NCBI RefSeq assembly: GCF_000740895.1
Contig: NC_025262.1
Span: forward strand, 736,001-800,000
Direction of reading: 5' to 3'
Length of the DNA: 64,000 nt
Origin: Theileria orientalis strain Shintoku
Lineage: Eukaryota > Apicomplexa > Aconoidasida > Piroplasmida > Theileriidae
The notes beneath the pieces are model-generated. The model made no database searches. It worked only from the letters and a program-made list of their open reading frames with translations, and was not told the DNA's origin. This document shows positions 1 to 11,204 of the stretch, in pieces. The position numbers and the translations under genes were made by a program. Within the stretch, counting starts at the first letter, position 1; each line of letters opens with the position of its first letter.

Positions 1-1473
1 ATTCTTGAACGAGTCGTTCAGGAAGGACAGCGTGGACTGGGTCAATGCGATATTGTTGCCTTCGATGGTCGAAAGGACCTGCCTCGTCTTCGAGAGGCTG
101 AAGTACAGCGTGTCCTTCACCACCGCCACTTCTGACTCCGGCTTCTTCGCGATCAGCGCCAAGTCCGTGCCCTTTGAGAACGCCGGTTTGTTGTCCAAGG
201 CCAGCTTCTCTTCGTTCTTCAGGGCCAGCTTTCTGCTGCCGGAGGCCCCGGGCATTGGCGCTATTGACAGGTTACTTTCGCTGACTATGAACTTTTTGAA
301 CGGCACCAGCTTCTTCAGCGCGATGTACGTGGCCTTGTAGTTCCTTCTGATCGAGGAGTAGTTGTCCATGAAGTGCTTGTAGATCTTACTTTGGGATATC
401 CGCAGCGGCCGCTCGTACATCTCCTCGTCAAAGGAGACGTTGTACTTCACGCTCGCCGTTGTGTTTTGCGATATTCGGACGCTCTCCAGCATCTTCAGCA
501 CGCTGAACGTGCTCAACATCGCCGCCGGCGTGAGCAGGCCCATGATAGACATCTTGCAGACTCCCTTATTGTTCGAGTAGTCGAAGCGCGCGTGGTTCAT
601 CTTCGAGAACTGCGTCGCGAAGTTCGAGAGCAGCATCCTCACCGTGCACGGCTTTTCCGCGTTTTTTCCCAGGAGGCTGTCGATGTTCGACTTGTAGAGC
701 ACGTTCAGCAGCTTCGTGCAATTGTCCTTCCCCGAGACCCTCATCACGCTAACGTCGTAGTCGTCCGACTTCGGCAGGTTCATCGAGTTAAAAAAATACG
801 CCTTCGGGTCATTCCTGTTTATGTATTTGAGGTCGCTCTGTTCTGCCGATTGGAACGCCCTTTGTCTCTTCTTCGTAGCTCCGTAGTCGTTCTTCAGGTA
901 TGAGTGTATTATGTCAGAGTAGTCTACCTTAGGCTTCTTGACCTTGGGCATCTCCTTCTGAAACGACCTTATTTCGTCATAGATTGTCGTGAACGGTATT
1001 TTGTGCTTCTTTAGGTCCTCGCGGAACGTTATGCTCGACCTCGTTATCATGATTTCGTCGGGCGTGAAGATGCCCGAGTACTCGTTCGTGATCACCACCG
1101 CCTCCTTGCCCTTCCTCTTTGCTGAAATCAGGTTCATTATGCAGTCTATCAGCCCCGTCACGATCTCGTACTTTGAGCTTGAATTGATTGAAAGCGGCTT
1201 CTTGGACGAGTTCAAGAGGCCGGGACACCTGGAGTCCGTGTTGTGCAGCGTGAGGTAGTATATCATGGACTTGTTGATCATGGAAGACAGCTGAAACTTA
1301 ATGATTTCCCGGTGGTCAGAGCTCGATGCCTCGTCTTCTAGGCCCAAGTCGAAGTTCGTCCTCGTGTCCGACGAACTGTTGGAACTCGCTGAATCTTGGC
1401 TCCTCTGGTCTTTATCGACCTTCACGTCGGAAATCGCCAACTCCTGTTTCCCGCCCTTATCCTCCAAATTCAT
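1..1473 (-). CDS. Unknown conserved-looking protein, C-terminus cut by window edge
   Basis: An uninterrupted minus-strand reading frame runs from an ATG at 1473 to the window edge, giving exactly 491 complete codons with no stop, so the gene continues leftwards. The first 60 or so residues are acidic and Ser-rich, which suggests a disordered tail. The rest is a mix of basic and hydrophobic segments, with a Lys-rich stretch (EMPKVKKPKVDYSD) near residue 180. I see no signal peptide, membrane segment or known catalytic motif and do not recognise the family. Codon choice is strongly G/C at third positions, unlike the AT-rich gene that follows on the other strand. The start is chosen because it is the first in-frame ATG after in-frame stops in the AT-rich upstream region. 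Confidence 0.75.
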   Translation of the reverse strand, partial: MNLEDKGGKQELAISDVKVDKDQRSQDSASSNSSSDTRTNFDLGLEDEASSSDHREIIKFQLSSMINKSMIYYLTLHNTDSRCPGLLNSSKKPLSINSSSKYEIVTGLIDCIMNLISAKRKGKEAVVITNEYSGIFTPDEIMITRSSITFREDLKKHKIPFTTIYDEIRSFQKEMPKVKKPKVDYSDIIHSYLKNDYGATKKRQRAFQSAEQSDLKYINRNDPKAYFFNSMNLPKSDDYDVSVMRVSGKDNCTKLLNVLYKSNIDSLLGKNAEKPCTVRMLLSNFATQFSKMNHARFDYSNNKGVCKMSIMGLLTPAAMLSTFSVLKMLESVRISQNTTASVKYNVSFDEEMYERPLRISQSKIYKHFMDNYSSIRRNYKATYIALKKLVPFKKFIVSESNLSIAPMPGASGSRKLALKNEEKLALDNKPAFSKGTDLALIAKKPESEVAVVKDTLYFSLSKTRQVLSTIEGNNIALTQSTLSFLNDSFKN

Positions 1474-2055
1474 TAAATCTTTCTATAACAAGATTAAAAT
1501 TTAGTTGTAATACCATGGTTACTCCATATCTCTCAAGAAATGTACTGCATATTCTATAAAGAATCTTTAAATCGGCCTTATTTTTTTGATTCACTAAAAT
1601 ATGTGCTATAATTTTTGAAAAAAATTACCTAATACGTCTTTATAAGTCAAGTTATCGGCAGGAACCTTCGGGTGCCTAAATGAGTTTAAGACCCACTTAG
1701 GTAAACCGGAAGGTGAGTTAAATTCTACGTCGATCTGACTACCGATGTGGCAACAGTAGGGAAGAGTCATGATAAACTTCGATGTGTATGATTAAACTAG
1801 CATTTGTTAAAATAAAAAGTCATATATGGAAAATTAAAGAGATATCTTACAAAATTAGGAACTTATATAATGAATCGTAACGATATTGTAGTGTGAGTGA
1901 TGTCGAATATGTATTATGATAAAATTACTAATATTTACTTAATGACGATATTTGATATTAATATTTTTATCCTTAGTAAAGAGGTAATATAATTTATCAG
2001 ATTTAAGTTGATTTATTATTTGGAATTGCGATATTGTGTTTCAAATGTTAAATAA
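1474..2055. other. Divergent intergenic region, AT-rich
   Basis: This spacer separates two genes read outwards in opposite directions, so it should hold both promoters. No protein-coding frame is convincing. The only part that stands out from the AT-rich background is a more GC-rich, foldable block at about 1655-1790, listed separately. I could not recognise core promoter motifs. Confidence 0.5.
1655..1790. ncRNA. Candidate structured non-coding RNA (family not recognised)
   Basis: A GC-richer island in AT-rich intergenic DNA can fold into two good hairpins. The first pairs ACCTTC (1664-1669) with GAAGGT (1709-1714) and, inside it, CCTAA (1675-1679) with TTAGG (1697-1701). The second pairs ACGTCG (1727-1732) with CGATGT (1743-1748), using one G-U pair. 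On the minus strand a run of seven T (1624-1618) lies just downstream and could be a Pol III terminator, so the minus strand is the slightly better guess. I compared it from memory with U1, U2, U4, U5, U6, U3, SRP, RNase P and RNase MRP RNAs and found no convincing match; the invariant AGCAG of SRP helix 8 is absent. Confidence 0.25.
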
Positions 2056-5000
2056 ATGATTTCTATTAGAATTTTGAAAATAAACCGTCAAAAATGTTTA
2101 AATGATATTAATGCAGTCAGTGTGTATTTAAATAAAAAAAATTGTTGTTCGTCTACTGTTCAAACACGTTCCCAGTCTACCTCAACTGATGTTCAGATTA
2201 ATAAAAATGGTATTTTTAAAAAAAATCTATTCATCAATAAATGATTATTATTAGTTCTCCGTTTGGATTCTTCATTAGTTGATAAATCTTCCTCAACGGT
2301 TTTGAAGGCTTACCAGGTTCTTAGAACTAAGCCTAGAGGATACGATGATGTGAAGTTTATGTTGGAGCTCTCCAACAAAACACTGGCTATTTTGTCGCTT
2401 CTTAAGTTAGTTTTGCCCCTTTAAATGTGAATAGGTCCCATGAGTTGGCGGATATCTGTGAAATACTGGCTCTGCATAAGTATAGGAATATACTTTTGAT
2501 GCACGGAATATCGGAATCATTATACTGGCTGTGTAAGCTGAAGAAGGTTAAACTGAGGGAACTGAGTATATTTTTAAAAGCGTGTTATATTTTGAGGTTG
2601 GACGGCAAAAAATATGTCAAATTTAGGTACATACCGAATGTAAGATATTTGGACGCCTTCTTCAAAGAGATTGAAGATGTGCGTCACCTAAAGAGCGTGG
2701 GAGACCACTTGAGATTTTTGCAATTCTTGGTATTTATGCGAGTATTGACACGCACCTGTAGGTTCACTCGGATCTCTGGATATCGGAAAAGTACGTTAAA
2801 AAGTATCTACGGTTGTACGAGCACTGTGTGAAGCACATGGGACTTATGTCCTACAACCACCTGTCCACTTTTAGTCAGACGCAACTGGTAGTAGACGACT
2901 CGGACGAGTAAGTTGATTTGCTTGATTGTGTGTTCAGAGATGTTTTTGACTTAATCTGTCTGAATTTCGAAAGGGAGTTGAGTGGTTCCGACATGTCACA
3001 CGTGAGGATGCTTAACAATTCGCTGCTGTGTTCGAAGATCAGGGATCTGCCGACGCCGTTTGCAAGAGTATGCAGTGGTCAAATAATGATTTTATAGGTG
3101 TTAAAGTACTTTTTAAATGAATGCAGGGGTTCGATAACACCAGAATTCACGGTTGAGGCCTTAGCGTAAGTTTAAAGATTAGTCATGTGTGTGCATTTAG
3201 GCTTCTGTCCAAGTTCTACTACCGAGATACAGAATGTTTAAATAAAATAGGACTTTGTATTTCTGGTAATATACACAATTATTCGTCCTCCCAGGTACGC
3301 GGTTAAGAGACAAAATATGCATAGTTGGCATCATGTTTGAATCACTTTGCGTCGCTTTCGTATAAGCACAAGCCACTAATAATCGCAGTTTCCAGATATG
3401 TAGCAGGTATTTATGTCTAGTAAAATGTGTTTTTAATAGACTCATCGAGCAAAGATTTGTACTCTAAGTTCAGCATTATCGCATCACTGTCTAATTTGAT
3501 ATCTAAAGTAAAATATAACCACATCAGTTCAATTAACGCTGTATCTGCAACTTCAAACGATGGAGTATCTGAAATTAAGAAGCTCATTGAATCGGACAAT
3601 AACGGTTTCGATGACAACGCTGTTGGTGATAGTGTGAGGGGAAGCGTTATTAATATCGTTGACAATGTGGATAGTGGAATTAATCTGGCAGATTTTGTCT
3701 TTAAACGAGGGAAACAGAAGTATTTAGCAACTGATAGTAAACCTATATTTACCACTGATAGTTTTATTCAAGCCACAAATGGATCTGAAGGAGAAATGGC
3801 AGAGAGGCCACGAAGGTCTGTTCTGAGGAAGCTTAGGAGATCATTGCCAGCAGTAAGGGAGAGTAAAGATAAGGAGGGCGAGTTGAAATACGTGCCAGAG
3901 TCGACGGATATTATAAGTGTGCAGTCGTTATCGCAGTACTTTAGTAACTTTTACTCAACATATTTTAATGGAGAGCATCCAGCACTGAGAAGGCTGAATA
4001 ACAGAAGGTCGATGAAGCAGCAACTTGAAAAGAATAAAAGGGGACCGGAGTTTGAATTCAGTAAGTGCCTGTCCAACGTATACTACGAAAGGAAACATGA
4101 CGGGAACGTTAACTCCTCGATTAGAAGAATCAAGTATAAAATGAAGTACTCGGGATCGAGGATAGTTCAGCCATCAACTTTCTACATAAATCAAGTTAAA
4201 ATATTGAAACGATGTTTCCTATCACCATATGTTAAGTTTAATGCTGATAATAAGGGTTGGGAACTGAATAAAGGGCTTGAGAGTGTAGTTAGTAAATTGG
4301 TGTCTGGTGAATCGTTGGTTGGAAATAATAGTTTAATGTATGTGGACAATAAAGTGTTACTAAAACCATATCATCAAAAATACAGATTTAAACACAAGAC
4401 GATGAAGGAATTTGGGAAGATAATGGGTTTGAGTAACAAGGTTGACGGAATAATTAGGTATTTTACGGACAATAATCTGTGGAGCTACACACACAAGGAA
4501 AACAGCATTGTTACAAGTCAACCGTGTGTAGTGGACTATATAGCAAGTGTTATTAGCTCGTTTTCTAGACTTAATTATATGCCCTTTTCCCTGTATAAGT
4601 CGGTATTAGAAGTGCCTATTCCAAGATTGGTTGAAGTAGTTAGAAGCGACTATAGAAGGGAAGGTTCAAATGTTAATGTATCGCGGTTTTTGAATTCAGT
4701 TACTAAAATAGTTGACTCGATGAGAGTGACGATGATGCGTGATAGGTCTGGAACGATTGTATCTAGATTAGAGGAACTGCTCTGGTAAGTTTGATACAAT
4801 ATTTTCGGAATAATATATAATTGTAGTTCGGAGGGGTTCGTTTCACTTATTGCTGAATATTATGCTAAGGAAGAGTGTGTAGAATATAGACTATGTTGTA
4901 AGCTTGTCGACCATATGTGTAGAATTAGCTTCTGTAAGTATTTGAAGGATCCAGCTTTTAAGGTATGTTAGAGCTTGTAGCAATATTTGTAGAACGGGAA

Positions 5001-5673
5001 CACATCAAACTCGTCTTCAAGTGCCAATGACTTGCATCAAACCACAAGGCTTGGAACCATTATATCGACCCTTTGTAGACTAATTTGTATAATAGATGAA
5101 AAGGGGTTTCTTGATAAGACTGATTTTGAGGAAAAGTCGCTTGTGGATATAATAAACAATGTTGTCTATGTGTCATGGCTGAGTAAGTTGGTTCAGAGTA
5201 AAGATGAGGGCTTTAATGGATCGATAGAAGGCGTTTCAGGTGAAATGTCGAGTAAAATATATGGAATTTTGCAAAAATGTGTTTGGAAGATCCTGGAATC
5301 ACTGGAAAGGAACGAGTGTGACACGCATCTGGTACAAAAGTATATGGATGCTTTAAATAGATATAAAGAGTTAATAAAGTATGATGAGGAGAAGATATCA
5401 GTGGTTTGTGAGGAGAATGGGAGCAGATATCTGAGATCTGGCGAAGAATCCGCGTCGAGTGTCGAAGACTATTACACAAGGATTATGAATAAGTATAAGC
5501 TCAATAGCGGCATGATAAGAAGTGAGAATCAGCTTCTTTACGATATAAAAAATAGGTTAATGCCTAAATTTGGTCTAATGGGAGCGGGAAATGAAATTCA
5601 CTTTTATAAAAACTCTAGCATCAGTCCGACCCTACTCTACTATTTCTATTACAGTTCCTACTGTGATTTTTAA
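2056..5673 (+). CDS. Unknown large helical protein, many micro-introns
   Basis: Eleven or so exons can be joined in frame: 2056-2209, 2255-2405, 2435-2729, 2762-2907, 2938-3067, 3098-3165, 3201-3265, 3295 to about 3334, a poorly defined part, then 3440-4784, 4827-4962 and 4993-5673. Introns are 29-45 nt with GT-AG ends. The part between 3295 and 3440 is uncertain; the only frame-preserving solution I found with good acceptors uses an 11-nt exon at 3389-3399. This gives about 1073 residues. The N-terminus is rich in Lys, Asn and Ser with few acids, compatible with mitochondrial targeting, and the body looks all-helical with repeated Leu/Tyr/Lys patterns, as in apicomplexan organellar RNA-binding repeat proteins. 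No RAP domain or other named motif is visible, so function is not assigned. Base composition is AT-rich. Confidence 0.65.
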
Positions 5674-5713
5674 TCGTAATTTACTCTTTTCTTCATATAC
5701 ATATTTATCAAGC

Positions 5714-6868
5714 ATGAGTTACATATCTTCCTCCAGTGTCGTGGTCAATAGCGCCTATAACTCGTCCTCTCACTCACAGGCGGGACGGAACGCGAGTTCG
5801 GACCAAAAGTTGGTAACAATCACGCACAAAGGCAAGGAGGCGCCCATCAGATACGTCGTCCACGAAATAATTAGGATTTTGGCAAAGCACAGGAGGCCGT
5901 TGCACACGCTCGAGCTCGAGAAGGCGCTCCGCAACATTGGATTTGACGTAAGTCCAGCCCATCTCTGATTCGGCTTTAGGGAGTGAACATATCCACGAAC
6001 AAGGAGCTCTTTGAGCTCCTGGAGAACAACAAGATGATCGACTTCAACACGACCACGAAGAGGCTGCTGTACAAGAACAGGTTCGAGTCGGTGGTCAGCC
6101 AGGAGACGCTGCTGGCCTACGTCGTGAACAACGTGGGCTCCAGCGGGCTCAGAGTTAACCTGGAGCTGCTGACCAACAGCGCCTCGATGGTCACGTGGAT
6201 CAACGAGCTGCTGAAACATCGCAAAATCCGCGCAATTCGCTCGAACCTGTCGCACGCCAAGGGTACGTTTGCCGCCTAAACCGAGTGCGTAGGCAAGAAG
6301 AAGTGCAGGTACGCCGGCACGCAGAACCAGTGCAGCCTCTACAGCTCCTCGAAGTGCCAGGAGTGCTACAACAACGTCGACGGCCTCGTGCTCTTCCCCC
6401 TGGGCAAGGAGCACTTCGAGCAGGAGCGCTACAAGCTGGACCACGACATAAAGTCGCTCTGGGACTCGGTGAGTGCAGCTCATCTCACGCCTTTGTAGGT
6501 AACCGTTCCGCCTAACGAGGACCTGCTTCGTGACTACAACATCAGTCAGGCCGTGATCAACTTTCAGCCGACTCAGCCGTAAGTGTTCACCAGACCCACT
6601 TATAAATTATTTTAGTGAGAAGCGGAAGAAGAAGGAATCCAAGGGGTACGGTCTCAAGATATTGTTGCTGTTATTATAGCTGTTATTACTGTTTAGTGTT
6701 GTAGTTACTGTTGTCATTGTTCTAGTTATTGTTTATTGTTGCAGTTCATATTAAAAACGTATATATCATATCTTCCCTAGGTTCAAGTTGAAGATGCGCA
6801 AGATCTACAACACTCACCTGTTCACCCCGGAGGAAATGAAGGACGGAATAACGCTAAACTATCAATAA
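5714..6868 (+). CDS. GTF2E2: Transcription initiation factor TFIIE, beta subunit
   Basis: Six exons (5714-5947, 5980-6262, 6293-6468, 6499-6578, 6616-6645, 6781-6868) join to exactly 297 codons, 296 residues, close to human TFIIE beta. TFIIE recruits and regulates TFIIH at the RNA polymerase II pre-initiation complex. Residues about 40-80 form the first winged helix (from RYVVHEIIRILAKH). A second winged helix follows, then the characteristic segment IKSLWDSVTVPPNEDLL, which parallels LWRSVTVDSMDEEKI in the human protein, and a Lys-rich C-terminal tail. Between the second winged helix and that segment lie four cysteines (KKKCRYAG, QCSLY, SKCQECYNN), a possible zinc site not expected in this subunit. 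The start is the first in-frame ATG after the stop of the upstream gene that leaves a compact N-terminus; in-frame sequence further upstream overlaps the neighbour's exon. Confidence 0.85.
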
Positions 6869-7005
6869 TGCGATTGTGTACTCATACGCGTGTAGTCATG
6901 TGTATTTATCAGCATATTAGGGTGTGTCGGCTGCGCCCGCTTGCATAAATGCCCGCGTGTGTCGGTATGCACTTTTGCAACATGCGGAGTGAGGGTAAGG
7001 GCACA

Positions 7006-9925
7006 TCAGAGCAGGGACAGCAGCGACTCAGCCTCCTTCGGACCCGCGGAGCCACGCGGGTAGAAAAAGGGCACCAGCTTCTTCTCCGTTATCTCGTTCA
7101 GCACCGGCGTGAGCACGCGCCACGCCTCGTTCACCTGGTGGATCGTCGGGAAGATCTCGCGCTTGTTCGAGAATGCGTAGTAGAAGAGCAGCTCGTAGGC
7201 GCCCTCGATCGACCTCTTTGCCGCCGAGGACTCGACGTCGACCAGGATGCGCTGCGCCGGCTTCATGCCGTTGTCGCTCTCCAGGTCCGAGGTCATGCCG
7301 TCGCGCACCTCGCCCACGTTGATCTCCTTCAGGTCCTTCACCCAGAATACCGAGGGCCGCGGGTGTATTCTGTAGACGAGCTGCGAGGGCACGAAGTCCC
7401 TGCAGATCTCCTCCGGCAGGTTGTTCTTGAGGTTGAGCCTCAGTTCCACCGACTTTTCGTCCAGCCCCTTGCCCGAGGTCACCACGAAGGGCACTCCTCG
7501 CCAGTCGTCGTTGTCGATCCAGAATACCATGGTGCAGTAGGTTGGGCAGAGCGAGTCCGGCGCCACGTTGTTCTCCTCGCGGTACGCGCATCCTGCCTCG
7601 GAGGCTGTGTACTGTCCTATTACTACGTCCTTCAGCTCCGCCGTCTTGATTGACTTGAGCACATCGTACTTGTCCTGTGATATCGACTTTCTGTGATGCG
7701 CCTTCATTGCGATAAGTGATAGCAGCTGCATTCCGTGGTTCTGTATCATGTCTCTTATGATTCCGTACGACTCGAAGTAGCTTCTTCCCATGGAGCCGAT
7801 CTCCTCCTTCAGCGTGATGTGCACGCTCTTCACGTAGTTGTTGTTGAAGAGCGGCCCGTACCTTATTGAGAGCTTCGAGGAGATGATGCAGCTGATCATC
7901 GGCTTCCCCAGGTAGTGGTCCACCAGGAATGTCTCATCCGGGCTCACGTGCTTGCTCAGGAACTTATCTATTTCGATGCACGAGTCCAGGTCTCTTCCGA
8001 AGGGCTTTTCCAGCATCACTCTGAACCATCCGTTCTTCGGCTTGCAGCAGGACGTCACGATCTTCAGGATGTTCTGGTACGCCTCCGACGGCGTCGCCAG
8101 GTACACCATTCTGTGTGACGTCTGTGAGCCCGACTCTATCGAGTGCAGCCTTTCCGAGAACTTCTCCAACAAGTTGTCCCCGTCGTATTGCAGAGTCCTA
8201 AACATCAATTGTTAGTTATCAGTTAGCGGTTATCATTAGGTTTAATGCTAGCAAATAGTTTTATTGTTGACAGTAAATCATTGCGACTTATTTCATTATT
8301 TGAGATCAATATGTCCAATGCCATTAAACACAGTTGCTGTATTATAGCGCTTTAAAGCAACACTTAGTAACTATGGTAACTAATACACCCGTGTAAACCT
8401 ACATTCTGCTGCACTTGTTCTTGAACTCCGATATCACCGTCGGGAAGTCAAACCTCGCCGCCGGGTTCCTCATGAATATGTTCGTGGTGATCGAGTCGAA
8501 GATGTCGTTCGAAATCGTGGAGAAGAAGTCGTCGAAGTCCAGGTCCGTCCTCGATATTGCCAGGATGTGGAACCTGTTCGGCAGGAAGCCCAGGTAGAAA
8601 AGGTGGAAGAGCGCCGGGTATATCTTCTTCCTCGCGAGGTCCCCGCCGCTCCCGAACAGCAGAAACGTCAGGTAGTCGCTCTGCTCCATCGGTATCTTCA
8701 GGCGCACCTTCCTTATCGTCGACGAGTCCAGCACTGCTATGCAGCCTGGTTTCGTGAATATCTGCGTCGCTGGGAACCTTATCGGGTCGTAGTGCCTGTA
8801 CTGCAGCATCGTGTTCCATATCTTCTTCTTGCGCTCGCCCTTCAGGAAGAAGAGCTTACTCTTCGCGCACGAGAGGAATGGCAGGGAGCATGTGATTCTT
8901 TCTCTCACCACGTTCGTCTCCGTGTACGTCGCCATGACTCTGTGCACTGAGTCCGTCACGTACGACGAGTCCAGCGTCGAGAGGTACTCTGGGAAGAGGC
9001 CCGCTATGTGGAAGTCCTCTCCTATGCCCAGTGTCACCAGGTCCGGCACCACTGGGTACATCGGCTTGAACATGTTCGAGTCCAGTGCGTCCTTCAGCGA
9101 CTCCAGGCTCGCCGGCTCTTGACTCACGAAGTACGAGCTGTCCACGCCGAAGCCCTGGTCGTTGTCCAGGCCCTCTCTGTAAAACAAGTTCTGGATTCTG
9201 TTAACGTTCACCACTCCGAACACCTTCTCCAGGTCCTCCTCGTACTTCCTCACGCACTCTTCCAGTGGCAGTGACGTGTCTGGGAATATCAGGTTTGACT
9301 CCGGAATTGGCCATCCCTTAAGCAGCGTGTTCCTTATCAGCCTCACGTTTGACATTTCATCGTCCGACTCCACGTACCTCTCGTCCACCATGAACAGGAT
9401 TATCCTGTTGAAGTCTATGTCCAGGTCCCTAAGACCACCTAGGAACCTGTATATCTCCATTGGGCTTGAGCCTCCTGACAGGCCTATTGTCACTACGCTC
9501 GTCGGCGACCTTGCCTGCTTCGTTCTTATCATGTGCAGGATCAGGTGTGTTGCCGCAGTAACGAACCCTTCCTCCGTGTGGCAATCCAGCAAACACGGCT
9601 CAAATATTATGTCATCTGCGTCCACTATGTCCTCTGATTGTGGAGTCAAGACTGCAAATTTGTGTTAGTTCCACTGTTAAACAAATGTGTATCTATAATG
9701 TACTGTAAACTTACTGTGAGATGTAGACTTAAAATCTAAAAAATCGTTTATTTTACTTGAATAAAACGATTTTAGCCATTTATTATAATCTGAATAAATT
9801 GGTAAAAGTAAATTGGAGAACGACCCGTATGAATCTGTTGTCGACATTGTTCTAAACACCCTTCTGTATAATTTTTCAGGTACAGGCTCCAAGTTATATG
9901 CAAAGCTTTGAGAACTTGTTTTCAT
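7006..9925 (-). CDS. Bifunctional 6-phosphogluconolactonase / glucose-6-phosphate dehydrogenase
   Basis: Three exons (9925-9715, 9651-8403, 8197-7006) give 883 residues, similar to the fused enzyme (GluPho) of Plasmodium. It would carry out the first two oxidative pentose phosphate steps, making NADPH and 6-phosphogluconate. The N-terminal half is lactonase: GLSGGSSP, MVDERYV and EDFHIAGLFPEY correspond to the sugar-phosphate binding and catalytic loops. The C-terminal half is G6PD: the NADP loop FGSGGDLARKKIYPALF, MLEKPFGRDL, and the catalytic block VDHYLGK, where the usual preceding Arg-Ile is Leu-Val and the following Glu is Pro. The two introns are 63 and 205 nt; the second lies within the G6PD domain. 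The start is the ATG at 9925, because the lactonase frame continues upstream of the internal Met at 9649 through an intron. Confidence 0.9.
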
Positions 9926-10610
9926 TTAAATAAATCAAGTTTAGATTGCAAAATTGCGTCTCGAATTTAAATAATAAAACTAGAGTTTACAGAATTTGAA
10001 AAAACGAGAAATATATTAAAACTTAGTTAAATATTCCAAAGGAATGTGCTTTAAAATTTTATTTTCAATTTTTTCAATCTATTTTTTCTGATTTATATCA
10101 CGATTAAATGAATTAAAGTTATCTTTTACTATAAATATGGTACAATATATCATTTGAGATATAATTAAAATCAATTATTAGAATTAGATCCCTTCATTTC
10201 TAAATTTATTAAATGGCATATAATAAATTTAGATTGGGGGTTGATTAAACTATATAAAATGTTCTGCTAACTCTGTACTGACTCAAATGTAGTGGCAACT
10301 ATTAATAATTTAATTTAAAATAATTTTTTTATTAAATATATTTAAATAATTTTTAATTATTTTTGGTCTGAAGTGTCTCATAAAATATTATTTTCTTTCT
10401 AGGAATCTTATTCAGTTTTGTAAACTTCTACTTTGTCATACCATACAACGTCGACTAACCTTTTTATCGATATTCCCCGTATATAATAGATCTATTTATA
10501 TAAATCATTATATTCGTTATTATGTTATATATGACCTCAAAAATGATTGTATACTGATCATATATATTTACTAATATGACCATATTACTTTTGGGCCTTA
10601 ATTTTTTGCT
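9926..10610. other. AT-rich intergenic region, nothing recognised
   Basis: This spacer between two minus-strand genes is very AT-rich with many poly-A and poly-T runs and no open frame of useful length. It should hold the promoter of the 6PGL-G6PD gene and the 3' end of the VMA21-like gene's neighbourhood. No RNA gene or repeat of note was found. Confidence 0.5.
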
Positions 10611-10916
10611 CTAATCTGACTTGGTGGACTTAGTCAGTATGAAATTTGCGGGAGACTCGCCACTTTCGTCTGACTTGTAGGCCACCCATGCATATGTCAG
10701 AGTTAGTCCCAGTACTAATACTACTGCCGTGACCACCCCCGTCATCATTGAGGCCATTGAGCCGAAGCCTAGTAGCCTTGTAAACGATGGCAAGACGAGC
10801 ATAGACGTCGTCGGCAGCGCGAACAGTAGGATTGAGAATCCGCCTACCAATTTGCCTTTGTGCAAATCGGGTCTCTTCAAAAGTGCCTTTACGGTTTTTA
10901 GATTAAACATTTTCAA
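10611..10916 (-). CDS. VMA21-like V-ATPase assembly chaperone
   Basis: A single exon encodes 101 residues with two hydrophobic segments, about 26-46 (FSILLFALPTTSMLVLPSF) and 55-78 (ASMMTGVVTAVVLVLGLTL), followed by AWVAYKSDE and a short polar tail. Size, two-helix topology and the pattern of a Phe-Ala-x-Pro first helix, a second helix ending near an aromatic-Ala-Trp and a charged tail match the VMA21 family, which helps assemble the membrane sector of the vacuolar ATPase in the endoplasmic reticulum. There is no obvious ER-retrieval signal of the yeast type at the C-terminus (it ends KSTKSD). Met 1 and Met 3 are both possible starts. Other small two-helix membrane proteins could look similar, so the family name is probable, not certain. 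Confidence 0.6.
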   Translation of the reverse strand: MKMFNLKTVKALLKRPDLHKGKLVGGFSILLFALPTTSMLVLPSFTRLLGFGSMASMMTGVVTAVVLVLGLTLTYAWVAYKSDESGESPANFILTKSTKSD

Positions 10917-11204
10917 GATTTATATTAAAATGTTATTTTTCGTGTTTAAATAATTATATTTGAACGATTAGAATCCTAATTGACTGTAAAATTTTCAAAT
11001 TCAATAAACCTTCTATTGTAATAGCTAGTTTGTTTTTAAATTAAAAAACCCAGTACAATTAAATATTAACTATTAATTTTTAAATATTTCGTAAAGCCTG
11101 TCTGTTTGTTAAAATGTTGTTTTTGAGACAACTGTTTAATTTTATACACAACATTAATGTTGGGGACTAGGGATAGAATAGTGTGTATTTCTTTACAGTA
11201 TAAA

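Noticed and set aside
1655..1790. Identification of the structured block as SRP RNA
   Set aside because: An ACC-GGAA-GGT mini-stem resembles the SRP helix 8 tip, but the conserved AGCAG strand and symmetric loop are missing, so the block is left unnamed.
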